From the NCBI GenBank assembly GCA_015351705.1, contig JADIIM010000048.1, positions 1 through 64,000 of the forward strand: 64,000 nucleotides of DNA. Direction: 5' to 3'. A program made the translations under genes and the position numbers. A model generated the notes under the pieces. That model was not told the origin of the DNA, made no database searches, and was given only the letters and a program-made list of their open reading frames with translations. This DNA comes from Aeromicrobium sp. (GTDB taxonomy: Bacteria; Actinomycetota; Coriobacteriia; Anaerosomatales; Anaerosomataceae). This document shows positions 10,339 through 18,523 of the stretch, in pieces (within the stretch, counting starts at the first letter, position 1; every line of letters begins with the position of its first letter).

Positions 10339-12405
10339 TTACCGCTTGCGCTTGCGGACCCCGTGCGCCGAGCCCTTCCGCGCGCCCTGCTTGAGGCGCG
10401 CAAGAACCTCGTCGGCGGTGGTCGCCTCGGCCTCGGCCTTGAGCTTCACCACCTGATCGCGCAGCCGCGCCGCTGTCTCGAAGTCGAGCGCCTCGGCCGC
10501 GGTGTGCATGTCCTCCTCCATCGCGGCCATGATGCGGGCGAGCTCCTCGCGCGGCAGCTGGCCGAGCTCGGCGGCCACATCCACGCTCGGCTCGAGGCCG
10601 ACGGCCTGCTCGCGGGCGTACTGCGCGATGTCGTGGATCGCCTTGCGGATGGTCTGCGGCTCGATGCCGTGCTCGGCATTGAACGCGATCTGGAGCGCGC
10701 GGCGGCGCTCGGTCTCCTCCATGGCGGTGCGCATGGAGTCCGTGACCTTGTCGGCGTACAGGATGACCTCACCGGAGACGTTGCGCGCCGCGCGACCGAT
10801 CGTCTGGATGAGCGAGCGGTGGTTGCGCAAGAACCCTTCCTTGTCGGCGTCCAAGATCGCCACGAGCGAGACCTCGGGCAGGTCGAGGCCCTCGCGGAGC
10901 AGGTTGATGCCCACGAGGCAGTCGATGACGCCCGCACGTAGGTCCCGCAGGATCTCCACGCGCTCGAGGGTGCCGATGTCGCTGTGCATGTAGCGCACCT
11001 TGATCCCATGCTCGAACAGGTAATCGGCCAGGTCTTCAGCCATCTTCTTGGTGAGCGTCGTGACCAGCGTGCGCTCGTCGCGCTCGGCACGCTCACGCAC
11101 CTCGGCCATGAGGTCGTCGATCTGCCCGTGTGTGGGGCGCACCTCGATCGCCGGGTCCACCAGGCCGGTGGGGCGGATGATCTGCTCGACCACGCGCTCG
11201 CTCACGCGCAGCTCGTAGTCGCCCGGCGTGGCCGAGACGAAGACGGTCCGCGGCACGCGCGCGCGGAACTCGTCGAACTTGAGCGGCCGGTTGTCGAGCG
11301 CGCTCGGCAGGCGGAACCCGTGCTCCACGAGCGTGAGCTTGCGCGAGCGGTCGCCCTCGTACATGCCGTGGAGCTGCGGAACCGTGACGTGACTCTCGTC
11401 GATGATGCACAGGAAGTCGTCGCCGAAGTAGTCGATGAGCGTGTGCGGCGGCTCGCCGGGATTGCGGCCGTCCAGGTGCCGTGAGTAGTTCTCGATACCG
11501 TTGCAGTAGCCCATCTCCTCGAGCATCTCCAGGTCGTAGTTGGCGCGCATCTCCAGGCGCTGCGCCTCCAGGAGCTTGCCCTCGGCGTTCAGCTGCACGA
11601 GCCGCTCGTGCAGCTCCTCGCGGATCGACGCCACCGCCGCCTGCATCTTCTCCTTAGGCGTGACGTAGTGCGTGGCCGGCCAAACCGGTGTGGCCGAGTA
11701 GCGGTTCAGGAGCTCGCCGGTCAGGTGGTCCACCTCGGTGATGGACTCCACCTCGTCGCCGAAGAACTCCACCCGAAGCGGCTGCTCGGCGTACGGCGGG
11801 AAGATGTCGAGCACGTCGCCGCGCACGCGGAAGGTGCCGCGCGAAAGCTCGTAGTCGTTGCGGTCGTAGTTGATGTCGATGAGGTCGCGGATCAGCTGAT
11901 CACGGTCGTACGGTGCCGCCTCTGACAGGAAGACCGCCATGCCCGCGTAGTCCTCAGGCGAGCCGATGCCGTAGATGCAGCTCACGCTGGCGACCACCAC
12001 GACATCCCTGCGCGAGAGCAGCGCTGCCGTAGCCGCATGACGGAGCTTCTCCACCTCGGCGTTGATGCTCGCGTCCTTCTCGATGAAGGTGTCGGTGGAG
12101 GGAACGTACGCCTCGGGCTGGTAGTAGTCGTAGTACGAGACGAAGTACATGACCGCGTTGTCCGGCATGACGTCGCGGATCTCGCTTGCCAGCTGCGCCG
12201 CGAGGGTTTTGTTAGGCGCCAGGATGAGCGTGGGCTTCTGCACGGCCTCGACGAGCTTGGCCATCGTGAACGTCTTGCCCGAGCCGGTCACGCCGAGAAG
12301 CGTCTGGTCCTTGATGCCGGTGCGCACGCCATCGGCCAAGCCCTCGATGGCCTTGGGCTGGTCGCCGGCCGGTTCGTACTCGGAGACGACCGTGAGCGGT
12401 CGCAC
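10339..12405 (-). CDS. uvrB: Excinuclease ABC subunit B
   Basis: DNA-damage verification helicase of nucleotide excision repair, working with UvrA and UvrC in the cytosol. 688 residues, normal length. Walker [13 protein letters not shown] near residue 38, the beta-hairpin segment [17 protein letters not shown] that inserts between DNA strands, [11 protein letters not shown], the helicase motif [18 protein letters not shown], and a C-terminal UVR motif ([15 protein letters not shown]-like, here [14 protein letters not shown]). GTG at 12405 is preceded by AAGGAGG seven bases upstream. No SOS box of the CGAAC-N4-GTTCG form is visible in the 60 bases before the start. Upstream neighbour is coaE in the same direction. 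Confidence 0.97.
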   Translation of the reverse strand: MRPLTVVSEYEPAGDQPKAIEGLADGVRTGIKDQTLLGVTGSGKTFTMAKLVEAVQKPTLILAPNKTLAAQLASEIRDVMPDNAVMYFVSYYDYYQPEAYVPSTDTFIEKDASINAEVEKLRHAATAALLSRRDVVVVASVSCIYGIGSPEDYAGMAVFLSEAAPYDRDQLIRDLIDINYDRNDYELSRGTFRVRGDVLDIFPPYAEQPLRVEFFGDEVESITEVDHLTGELLNRYSATPVWPATHYVTPKEKMQAAVASIREELHERLVQLNAEGKLLEAQRLEMRANYDLEMLEEMGYCNGIENYSRHLDGRNPGEPPHTLIDYFGDDFLCIIDESHVTVPQLHGMYEGDRSRKLTLVEHGFRLPSALDNRPLKFDEFRARVPRTVFVSATPGDYELRVSERVVEQIIRPTGLVDPAIEVRPTHGQIDDLMAEVRERAERDERTLVTTLTKKMAEDLADYLFEHGIKVRYMHSDIGTLERVEILRDLRAGVIDCLVGINLLREGLDLPEVSLVAILDADKEGFLRNHRSLIQTIGRAARNVSGEVILYADKVTDSMRTAMEETERRRALQIAFNAEHGIEPQTIRKAIHDIAQYAREQAVGLEPSVDVAAELGQLPREELARIMAAMEEDMHTAAEALDFETAARLRDQVVKLKAEAEATTADEVLARLKQGARKGSAHGVRKRKR

Positions 12406-12465
12406 GCGATGACCTCCTTCGTGGGCGCGAGCGTCTCCGGCCGCACCCGGCCAGACCGGATACGA

Positions 12466-13077
12466 CTAGGTCTCGCGCGACATCACGACGCTTTCCCAGA
12501 ACTCGATGATAGCGCGGCGGAACGACTCAAGGTCGCCGTCGTTGTCGATCACATGATCGGCGATCGCGCGCCGCTCGCCGTCCCCGGCCTGCCGCGCGAT
12601 CCGGCGCTCGGCGTCCTCACGCGTCATGCCACGCGCGACCGCGCGTTCGATGCGCGCGTCCTCGGTGGCCGAGATGGCGAGCACGGCATCGACCGGCTCA
12701 AGGAACAGCGGCGACTCGGCCAGCAGCGGTACCACGAGCACCACGACGCGCGGCGGCTCGCCCTGGAGCGCCAGCGTGTCGAGCGCTCCGGCGATCGCGG
12801 CGAGCACCGCCGGGTGCACGATCGCGTCGAGCATCGCGGTCGCCTCCGCTGAGACGAAGGCCGCGTCGGCAAGCGCCGCGCGGTCGATCCGGCCGTCGGC
12901 ACCGAGCACCCCCGGGCCGAACGCCTCGACCACGCGGTCCCGGACCACCGGGGCCTCGTCGAGCAGGGTCCTGGCGATGTCGTCACAGTCGATCACCACC
13001 GCGCCACGCTCCGCGAAGACGTCGGCGGCGGTGGACTTGCCGGACCCGAGCCCTCCGGTGAGTGCTAGGACGTACAT
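12466..13077 (-). CDS. coaE: Dephospho-CoA kinase
   Basis: Last step of coenzyme A synthesis: phosphorylates the ribose 3'-OH of dephospho-CoA. 203 residues, a normal length. P-loop LTGGLGSGKST at residues 6-16, then DCDDIAR, the HPAVLAAI segment and the RIARQ lid region. ATG at 13077 has GGGAGG five bases upstream; the frame continues 21 codons upstream without conservation. It lies between rpsA (84 bases upstream) and uvrB, an arrangement common in Actinomycetota (rpsA-coaE-uvrB). Confidence 0.95.
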   Translation of the reverse strand: MYVLALTGGLGSGKSTAADVFAERGAVVIDCDDIARTLLDEAPVVRDRVVEAFGPGVLGADGRIDRAALADAAFVSAEATAMLDAIVHPAVLAAIAGALDTLALQGEPPRVVVLVVPLLAESPLFLEPVDAVLAISATEDARIERAVARGMTREDAERRIARQAGDGERRAIADHVIDNDGDLESFRRAIIEFWESVVMSRET

Positions 13078-13161
13078 GGTGGCCTCCCGGTGCGCGAGGG
13101 CCGGACCGCGCATGTGCGCTGGCCCGGCCCGTCGATCCAAACGGTGCTACTGGCTGAGGCC

Positions 13162-14520
13162 CTAGGCCTCGTCGCTGTCCTCGGCGGGCTCCGCCTCGTC
13201 AGCCTCGGGGGCCTCCGCGGCCTCGTCCTCGGCCTCTTCGACCTCTTCGGTCTCAGGTGCGTCGGCGGCCTCATCGGCGGCCTCAGCAGCTTCCTCGGCA
13301 ACGGGCGCCTCATCGACGGCCTCGTCGGAAACCTCTGCTGACTCGGCCGATTCGACGGCCTCGTCGCCGTCCTCGGCGTCTTCGACGTCCTCGGTGGCCG
13401 CGACGGCGTCCGGCAGGCCGAGTTCCTCGTTGGCCGCGCGGATCGAGAGCGAGATCCGGCGGCGCTCGAGGTCGACGTCCATGATCTTCACCTTGATCTC
13501 GTCACCGACGGCGACAACGTCTTCCGGCTTCTCGACGTGACCGCGCGCCATCTCGGAGATGTGCACGAGGCCCTCGACGTTGTTGCCGATCTCAACGAAC
13601 GACCCGAACGGGACGATCTTGGTCACGCGACCATCGGCGATCGAACCGATCTGGAACTCCTTGACGAGCTGCTTCCACGGATCGTCCTGGGTCTGCTTGA
13701 GGCCGAGTGAGATGCGCTCGCGGGACAGGTCCACGTCGAGCACCTGCACCTCGACCTTGTCGCCCACGGAGACGACCTCGGACGGGTGGTTGACGTGGCT
13801 CCAGCTGAGCTCGGAGATGTGCACCAGGCCGTCGATGCCGCCGAGATCCACGAACGCGCCGAAGTCCACGATCGAGGAGACGGTGCCCGGCAGGATCATG
13901 CCCTTGACGAGCTTGTTCAGGATCTCCTGGCGCTCCTGCTTGCGGTCCTCCTCGAGGACGACGCGGCGCGACAGGACGACGTTGTTGCGGTTGCGGTCCA
14001 TCTCGATGACACGCGCCTCGAGACGATCGCCGAGGAACGTGTGGAGGTCCTTGACGCGGCGCAGGTCCACGAGCGACGCAGGCAGGAAGCCTCGGAGGCC
14101 GATGTCGAGGATGAGACCGCCCTTGACGACCTCGATGACCTCGCCTTCGACGTTCTCGCCGGCTTCGAATTTCTTCTCGATGTCGTTCCAGGCGCGCTCG
14201 TAGGCAGCACGCTTCTTGGAGAGGATGAGTCGGCCGTCCTTGTCCTCCTTCTGGAGGACAAGCGCCTCGATCTCGTCGCCGAGCGACACGATGTCGGCGG
14301 GATCGGCGTCCTTGCGGATGGAGAGTTCGCGGGCGGGGATGACGCCCTCGGACTTGTAACCGATATCGAGCAGGACCTCGTCCCGCTCGACCTGGACCAC
14401 AACTCCGGTCACCAGATCACCGTCGTCAAAGTCGGTGATGGTGCCGTCGATGAGGGCATGCATCTCCTCATCGGAGTACTCGTGCTCGTCGTGGATCACA
14501 TAGCTGTCGTTCTCTACCAC
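13162..14520 (-). CDS. rpsA: 30S ribosomal protein S1
   Basis: Binds mRNA on the small ribosomal subunit and helps initiation. 452 residues with four S1 OB-fold repeats at roughly 34-103, 120-185, 205-275 and 290-362; repeats 3 and 4 are the best conserved (GTVSSIVDFGAFVDLGG, GRVTKIVPFGSFVEIG). The remaining ~85 residues are almost entirely Glu, Asp and Ala and likely disordered. Start GTG at 14520 follows AAGGGG by about nine bases. Four repeats instead of six and an acidic tail are usual for Actinomycetota. The leader holds a hairpin and an extended -10 element (separate entries). coaE follows. Confidence 0.95.
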   Translation of the reverse strand: MVENDSYVIHDEHEYSDEEMHALIDGTITDFDDGDLVTGVVVQVERDEVLLDIGYKSEGVIPARELSIRKDADPADIVSLGDEIEALVLQKEDKDGRLILSKKRAAYERAWNDIEKKFEAGENVEGEVIEVVKGGLILDIGLRGFLPASLVDLRRVKDLHTFLGDRLEARVIEMDRNRNNVVLSRRVVLEEDRKQERQEILNKLVKGMILPGTVSSIVDFGAFVDLGGIDGLVHISELSWSHVNHPSEVVSVGDKVEVQVLDVDLSRERISLGLKQTQDDPWKQLVKEFQIGSIADGRVTKIVPFGSFVEIGNNVEGLVHISEMARGHVEKPEDVVAVGDEIKVKIMDVDLERRRISLSIRAANEELGLPDAVAATEDVEDAEDGDEAVESAESAEVSDEAVDEAPVAEEAAEAADEAADAPETEEVEEAEDEAAEAPEADEAEPAEDSDEA

Positions 14521-14603
14521 TGTGGTGGCCCCTTCCCTCTACCTCGGGGCCCCGAATGCCACGTACTCGTCTCGGTCGACTGCTTTCCGTACATGTCGTA
14601 TCG

Positions 14604-14643
14604 GGGGCCTACATGACTGCCCCGCGCGGGCGCGCGTAGCCCC
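14604..14643 (-). other. Structured leader hairpin upstream of rpsA
   Basis: On the minus strand GGGGCTAC pairs with GTAGGCCCC (one bulged G), enclosing a second GC-only helix (GCGCG/CGCGC type). It lies between the extended -10 and the rpsA start. S1 genes in other bacteria are autoregulated through leader structures, so this could be such an element; that is inference. Confidence 0.35.
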
Positions 14644-14646
14644 GAC

Positions 14647-14655
14647 ATGATAGCA
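14647..14655 (-). promoter_or_regulatory. Extended -10 candidate for rpsA
   Basis: TGCTATCAT on the minus strand, about 130 bases before the rpsA GTG. TG-n-TATNAT is an extended -10, which needs little -35; no good -35 is visible at 17-18 bases. Confidence 0.4.
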
Positions 14656-14732
14656 GACGGTCCTGCCGCACGCGAGAACGACTCGACAGGCGGTCAGCCT
14701 CGCGCGCACAGCTGTTGCGCACGCGATGCGTG

Positions 14733-14763
14733 CGGGCCGGAGCGGAGGTACCGCCCCGGCCCG
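14733..14763 (-). terminator. Terminator-like hairpin after the S8 protease gene
   Basis: CGGGCCGG and CCGGCCCG pair perfectly, with a further GCGG/CCGC step inside, 26 bases past the protease stop. No T-run follows, so it would be a non-canonical (L-shaped) terminator or an mRNA 3'-end stabiliser, as is common in GC-rich actinobacteria. Confidence 0.5.
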
Positions 14764-14788
14764 CGGGTCACTCCATGAAGCGCGCCGG

Positions 14789-17700
14789 CTACCGGATCGC
14801 GCTCAACACCTGGCTCCGCACGGTCTCGCTGACCGCGCTCGGCCCGCCGATGATGTTGACGGTCTGTATGGACCGCCTGTTCACCGACAGCGGTGCGCGC
14901 GCCGACGGCGAGAGTGCATCGCCGGGGGTCAACAGCAGCGGCGAGCGCATCTGCCCGAGCATCGCACCACCGGCAAGCGCGTCGGCGAACGACGTGCCCG
15001 TGGCGATACCGACACCCTCCCAGCGCAGCCCGTTGCTCACGCCGTACGCGGAGATGAGCGCTGCGGTGGCGTAGCGGTCCGCGCCGCCCCTGCGGACGAC
15101 GTTCCACTCACCCAGCAGCCCGGTGAGTGCCGCCTCCATGCCTGTGGACACAACGCCCGTACCGCCGAGGATGACCGCCTGGCTCGCCTCCTCGGGAACC
15201 GCGAGGGCCCCGGACGGGCTGGCGAGCACGATCGGCCAGCCGCGATGCGTCGCGATCGGCGCTGCGGCAAGCGCGTCGGGATAGTTGGCGCCGGTGGCCA
15301 CGAGCACCATGCCGTCATAGTACGGGTGCAGTGCGATGACTTCGGCAGCGATCGCTTCTGCAGTCTGGTACCGATCGTCGCCTGCAAGGCGCGTCACGCT
15401 GTCCGGACCCATGAGGTCCTCGAGCTGGCCGACGACGTCCTCGCTGACCGCGCTTGTGCCGCCAAGGACGTACGCCTGTGAAGCGCCCAGACGCTCGACC
15501 TCGTCAAGGACGATGCCGGGTGCGGCCATGGTGTCGGTCAGCAGGATCGGCCCGTCGACCACGCCGGCAAGCGCGGTTCCGCCGAGCGCGTCAGGCCAGT
15601 TGCGGCCTGTTGCGATGACGACCGTGCCGGCGCCGTCGGGGAATGCCTTCTCAGACGCGGCAACTGCGGTCGACCAGCGGTCGGAACCCGCAACACGAAG
15701 CGTTGCGGGGTCGCCGCGCAGGAGCTCGAAGTCCACCGTCACCGGCTCGCTCACGTTGCCGAGCAGGTCCTCGCCCCAGTACGTCAGGGAGCCGAAGCGC
15801 GTCGGCACCGTGCTGACGGCGACCGCCACGTCGTCGAAGACGGTCGTCGGCTCGTCGTCACCAAACGCATAGGAGATCGACGCCACACCGGCGTCATCGG
15901 TTGCGGTCAGGGTGATCTCGGCACGCCCCACATACGAACCCGTGTTGTCGTCCGTGATGACCGGGCCGAACACGTCGCTCAGCGAGCGCGCGGCGTTGGC
16001 GCGGCCGCCGGTCACGCACATGCCATCAAGCTGCGGCAGGTAGTCCGCACCGGCCATGACCGCGTTCTTCAGGTCAAGGCCGGTGGCTCCCGGCCACTCG
16101 GACAGCACGAGCGCCGCAATGCCCGACACGTGCGGCGTGGCCATCGAGGTACCGCTGAAGTACTCGTACGCGTTGGTGTAGTCGGCCTCGGTCCACCCGC
16201 CCTCGAGAACCGTCAGGTCGTCGATGGCGACGCCTATCAGACCGTCAACTGCGGCCCACTCGGCATCACTCGTGAACCGGAACGCCAGGTAGACCTGCGA
16301 CTCACCCGCGAACGTCGAGAGATCCACGACCTTCGACTCGAATCCGGGTTCATACATGCCGCTGAACCCCGAGTAGCTCGCGAGCTCGGTCCACGCCGCC
16401 CCGTCGGTGGAGGCGTACGCCGTCATGATGTCCAGCCCGGGATCGGTGTAGTAGAAGGCGTCGAACGTGAGCGCCAGCTCTGCAGCCGCGCCGGACAGGT
16501 CGAGCGGGCTTGCCAGCTTCAGCCACGCATCCTCGTTGTTGTCATAGTTGATGACGCCCGCTGCGCTTGGACCGGAGACCATGAACTCGGTGGTGAGCGC
16601 CCAGGGCTGGTTCACGAACTCAGACGCGTCCCACGCGGCGAGATCGGTGAAGTCGTCCGAGAGGTACGTCGCCAACTCCACGATCTCGATATCGTCGACG
16701 ACCGCGCCGATGTAGCCCCACTTGGAGTCCATCGAGTAGTCCGACTCGAAGCTGAACGCCAGATAGACGTCCGAATCGCCCGCGAAGTCCGAGAGATCGC
16801 AGTCGATAGTCGTGAAGCCGCTCGGAGAATCCCACCCGCCCGAGTAGCCGGTGAGCGAGGCCACCTTGGTCCAGTTGGAGCCGTCGGCCGACGCCCACGC
16901 ATTGAGGAAATCAAAGCCGTGCTCGATCTCGTAGAAGGCCTGGAACCTCAGCCAGGGTGCAGCCATGGCCGAGAGATCGACGGTGTCGTTCAGGTACGCC
17001 CACGAGTTCTCGTTGTCACGGTACTGGAGGTGCGCCAGCGCTGCGGGCTCGGACGAGAACCAGGTCGTCGAGACCTCCCACGGCTTGGAGTTGTAGCTGC
17101 CAAGGTTCCAGTCGCCAGCATCGTCGCACGCGCTCACGAAGAACGAGTCCACAACGACAGGGTCGAAGCTCGGCGGAGGTCCCGCGACCGTGCTCAGAAC
17201 CTCATCGCCGGGCGCGAACACATCGACCGTCTCGGCGCCCCAGTTGGAGAACCAGGCGATCTGGTCGTTGTGATCGGTGGCGCCGACTGAGAGCACGTTG
17301 GGCAGCTCGTAGCCGGACGGATAGTTGGGGAACTGGTCCGTGTCGGACATGTCGTTGCCTGCCGCCGCCACGAAGAGCGCATCGGTGCTGGCGATCGCGT
17401 CGTAGAGGACCTGCTCCCACGGGCCGCCGCCCCACGAGTTCGACATGATGTCGGCGCCCATCATGTCGGCGTAGTAGATGGAGTCAACGGCGCCCCACGT
17501 GTCCCCCCAGCCGTCAGCGGAGAGGAACTTCACGGCCATGATCTTGACGTCCCACGCGACGCCGGCCACGCCGATGCCGTTGTTCGCAACCGCGCCGATC
17601 GTGCCCGAGCAGTGCGTGCCGTGGGCGTGGTCGTCCATCGGGTCGCTGTCGTAGTTGAAGAAGTCGTAGCCGTAGATGTCATCGACGTAGCCGTTGCCGT

Positions 17701-18331
17701 CGTCATCGAGGCCATTGCCCGCGATCTCGCCGGTGTTCGTCCACATGTTGTCGGCGAGGTCGGGGTGCCGGTAGTCAACGCCGGTATCGATGACGGCCAC
17801 GACTACCTGGTCGCTGCCGGTCTGGACGTCCCACGCCTCGGGAGCGTCGATATCGGCGTCCTCCGTCCCGCCGGTCTGACCCTCGTTGTTCATGCCCCAC
17901 AGATCGGGAAGGCGCGGATCGTCCGGCATCACCGAGATGCTATGGAGGTAGTTCGGCTGGGCGTAGGCCACTCCCTGGGTCTGACGGTAACTGCGCGCCG
18001 CCTTCTCCGCGGTGACACCCTTGGGGAGCTTGATCTTCTGCATCCCACGAACACCCTTGGCCTCGGCAACCACACGGCCGCCGAGTTTGGCGTTGATCGA
18101 ATCCGCCGCGCTTGCGCTCACACCCGGCTTGAACTTCACGATGAGCTCGTCAGCAACGTACGGATGGCCCTGAGCGTCGATCGCGGCACCGGGAGGCGCC
18201 TTCAAAGCCTTGCCCGATCCGGCCGCCTCACCCTCCTGGCCGATGGCAACGGCCGGCACCAGCGCACAGCAGAGCGCTCCTACGAGCAGCAGCCTGAGCG
18301 CGCGCGCCCGAAACACCGACGTACCCGACAT
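14789..18331 (-). CDS. Secreted subtilisin-family (S8) protease with inserted jelly-roll domains and cell-wall-binding repeats
   Basis: 1180 residues. Signal peptide 1-31 (ALRLLLVGALCCALVPAVA), then an inhibitor-type propeptide at about 60-130 (ELIVKFKPGV). Catalytic triad: Asp182 (VIDTGVDYRHPDL), His237 (HGTHCSG), Ser729 (GTSMATPHVSG), with oxyanion Asn in AAGND near 325. Between His and Ser lie two similar ~150-residue domains (about 400-712; each with WxxxxxF...LAFxFxSD and VVDDIEIVE or AIDDLTVLE endings), resembling MAM/immune-inhibitor-A jelly-rolls. From about 877 to the end are three cell-wall-binding type 2 repeats (RVAGSDRWSTAV, RLAGDDRYQTAE, RRGGADRYATAA, each with a WPDALGG- or FADALAG-like stretch and a GG-AVS). 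It should be exported and held on the wall by anionic polymers. It stands alone, 192 bases downstream of polA. Confidence 0.93.
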   Translation of the reverse strand: MSGTSVFRARALRLLLVGALCCALVPAVAIGQEGEAAGSGKALKAPPGAAIDAQGHPYVADELIVKFKPGVSASAADSINAKLGGRVVAEAKGVRGMQKIKLPKGVTAEKAARSYRQTQGVAYAQPNYLHSISVMPDDPRLPDLWGMNNEGQTGGTEDADIDAPEAWDVQTGSDQVVVAVIDTGVDYRHPDLADNMWTNTGEIAGNGLDDDGNGYVDDIYGYDFFNYDSDPMDDHAHGTHCSGTIGAVANNGIGVAGVAWDVKIMAVKFLSADGWGDTWGAVDSIYYADMMGADIMSNSWGGGPWEQVLYDAIASTDALFVAAAGNDMSDTDQFPNYPSGYELPNVLSVGATDHNDQIAWFSNWGAETVDVFAPGDEVLSTVAGPPPSFDPVVVDSFFVSACDDAGDWNLGSYNSKPWEVSTTWFSSEPAALAHLQYRDNENSWAYLNDTVDLSAMAAPWLRFQAFYEIEHGFDFLNAWASADGSNWTKVASLTGYSGGWDSPSGFTTIDCDLSDFAGDSDVYLAFSFESDYSMDSKWGYIGAVVDDIEIVELATYLSDDFTDLAAWDASEFVNQPWALTTEFMVSGPSAAGVINYDNNEDAWLKLASPLDLSGAAAELALTFDAFYYTDPGLDIMTAYASTDGAAWTELASYSGFSGMYEPGFESKVVDLSTFAGESQVYLAFRFTSDAEWAAVDGLIGVAIDDLTVLEGGWTEADYTNAYEYFSGTSMATPHVSGIAALVLSEWPGATGLDLKNAVMAGADYLPQLDGMCVTGGRANAARSLSDVFGPVITDDNTGSYVGRAEITLTATDDAGVASISYAFGDDEPTTVFDDVAVAVSTVPTRFGSLTYWGEDLLGNVSEPVTVDFELLRGDPATLRVAGSDRWSTAVAASEKAFPDGAGTVVIATGRNWPDALGGTALAGVVDGPILLTDTMAAPGIVLDEVERLGASQAYVLGGTSAVSEDVVGQLEDLMGPDSVTRLAGDDRYQTAEAIAAEVIALHPYYDGMVLVATGANYPDALAAAPIATHRGWPIVLASPSGALAVPEEASQAVILGGTGVVSTGMEAALTGLLGEWNVVRRGGADRYATAALISAYGVSNGLRWEGVGIATGTSFADALAGGAMLGQMRSPLLLTPGDALSPSARAPLSVNRRSIQTVNIIGGPSAVSETVRSQVLSAIR

Positions 18332-18523
18332 GTCTTCCCCCTATCCGCATCAACCCGCAGGGCAGACCGACAGTCCGGTTCCGGACCGCCGAGAACAATG
18401 ATAGTCCCCGCAGTGCCACGCGCGATACCAGAAAGTAGGCGTACGCATCGCGGGGACATCAGTGGTGTAGACGCGTCACGCCGGTGAATGGTTCCCGCCG
18501 CAGGCAGACGGATCGCCAGACGG
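18332..18523. other. Intergenic region between polA and the S8 protease
   Basis: 192 bases. On the minus strand a TATCAT hexamer (18403-18398) may be the -10 of the protease promoter, but no convincing -35 is present. GGGGGA precedes the protease ATG. I see no riboswitch or strong terminator for polA here. Confidence 0.3.

Noticed and set aside
12406-12465. SOS box before uvrB
   Set aside because: No CGAAC-N4-GTTCG or close variant found in this gap.
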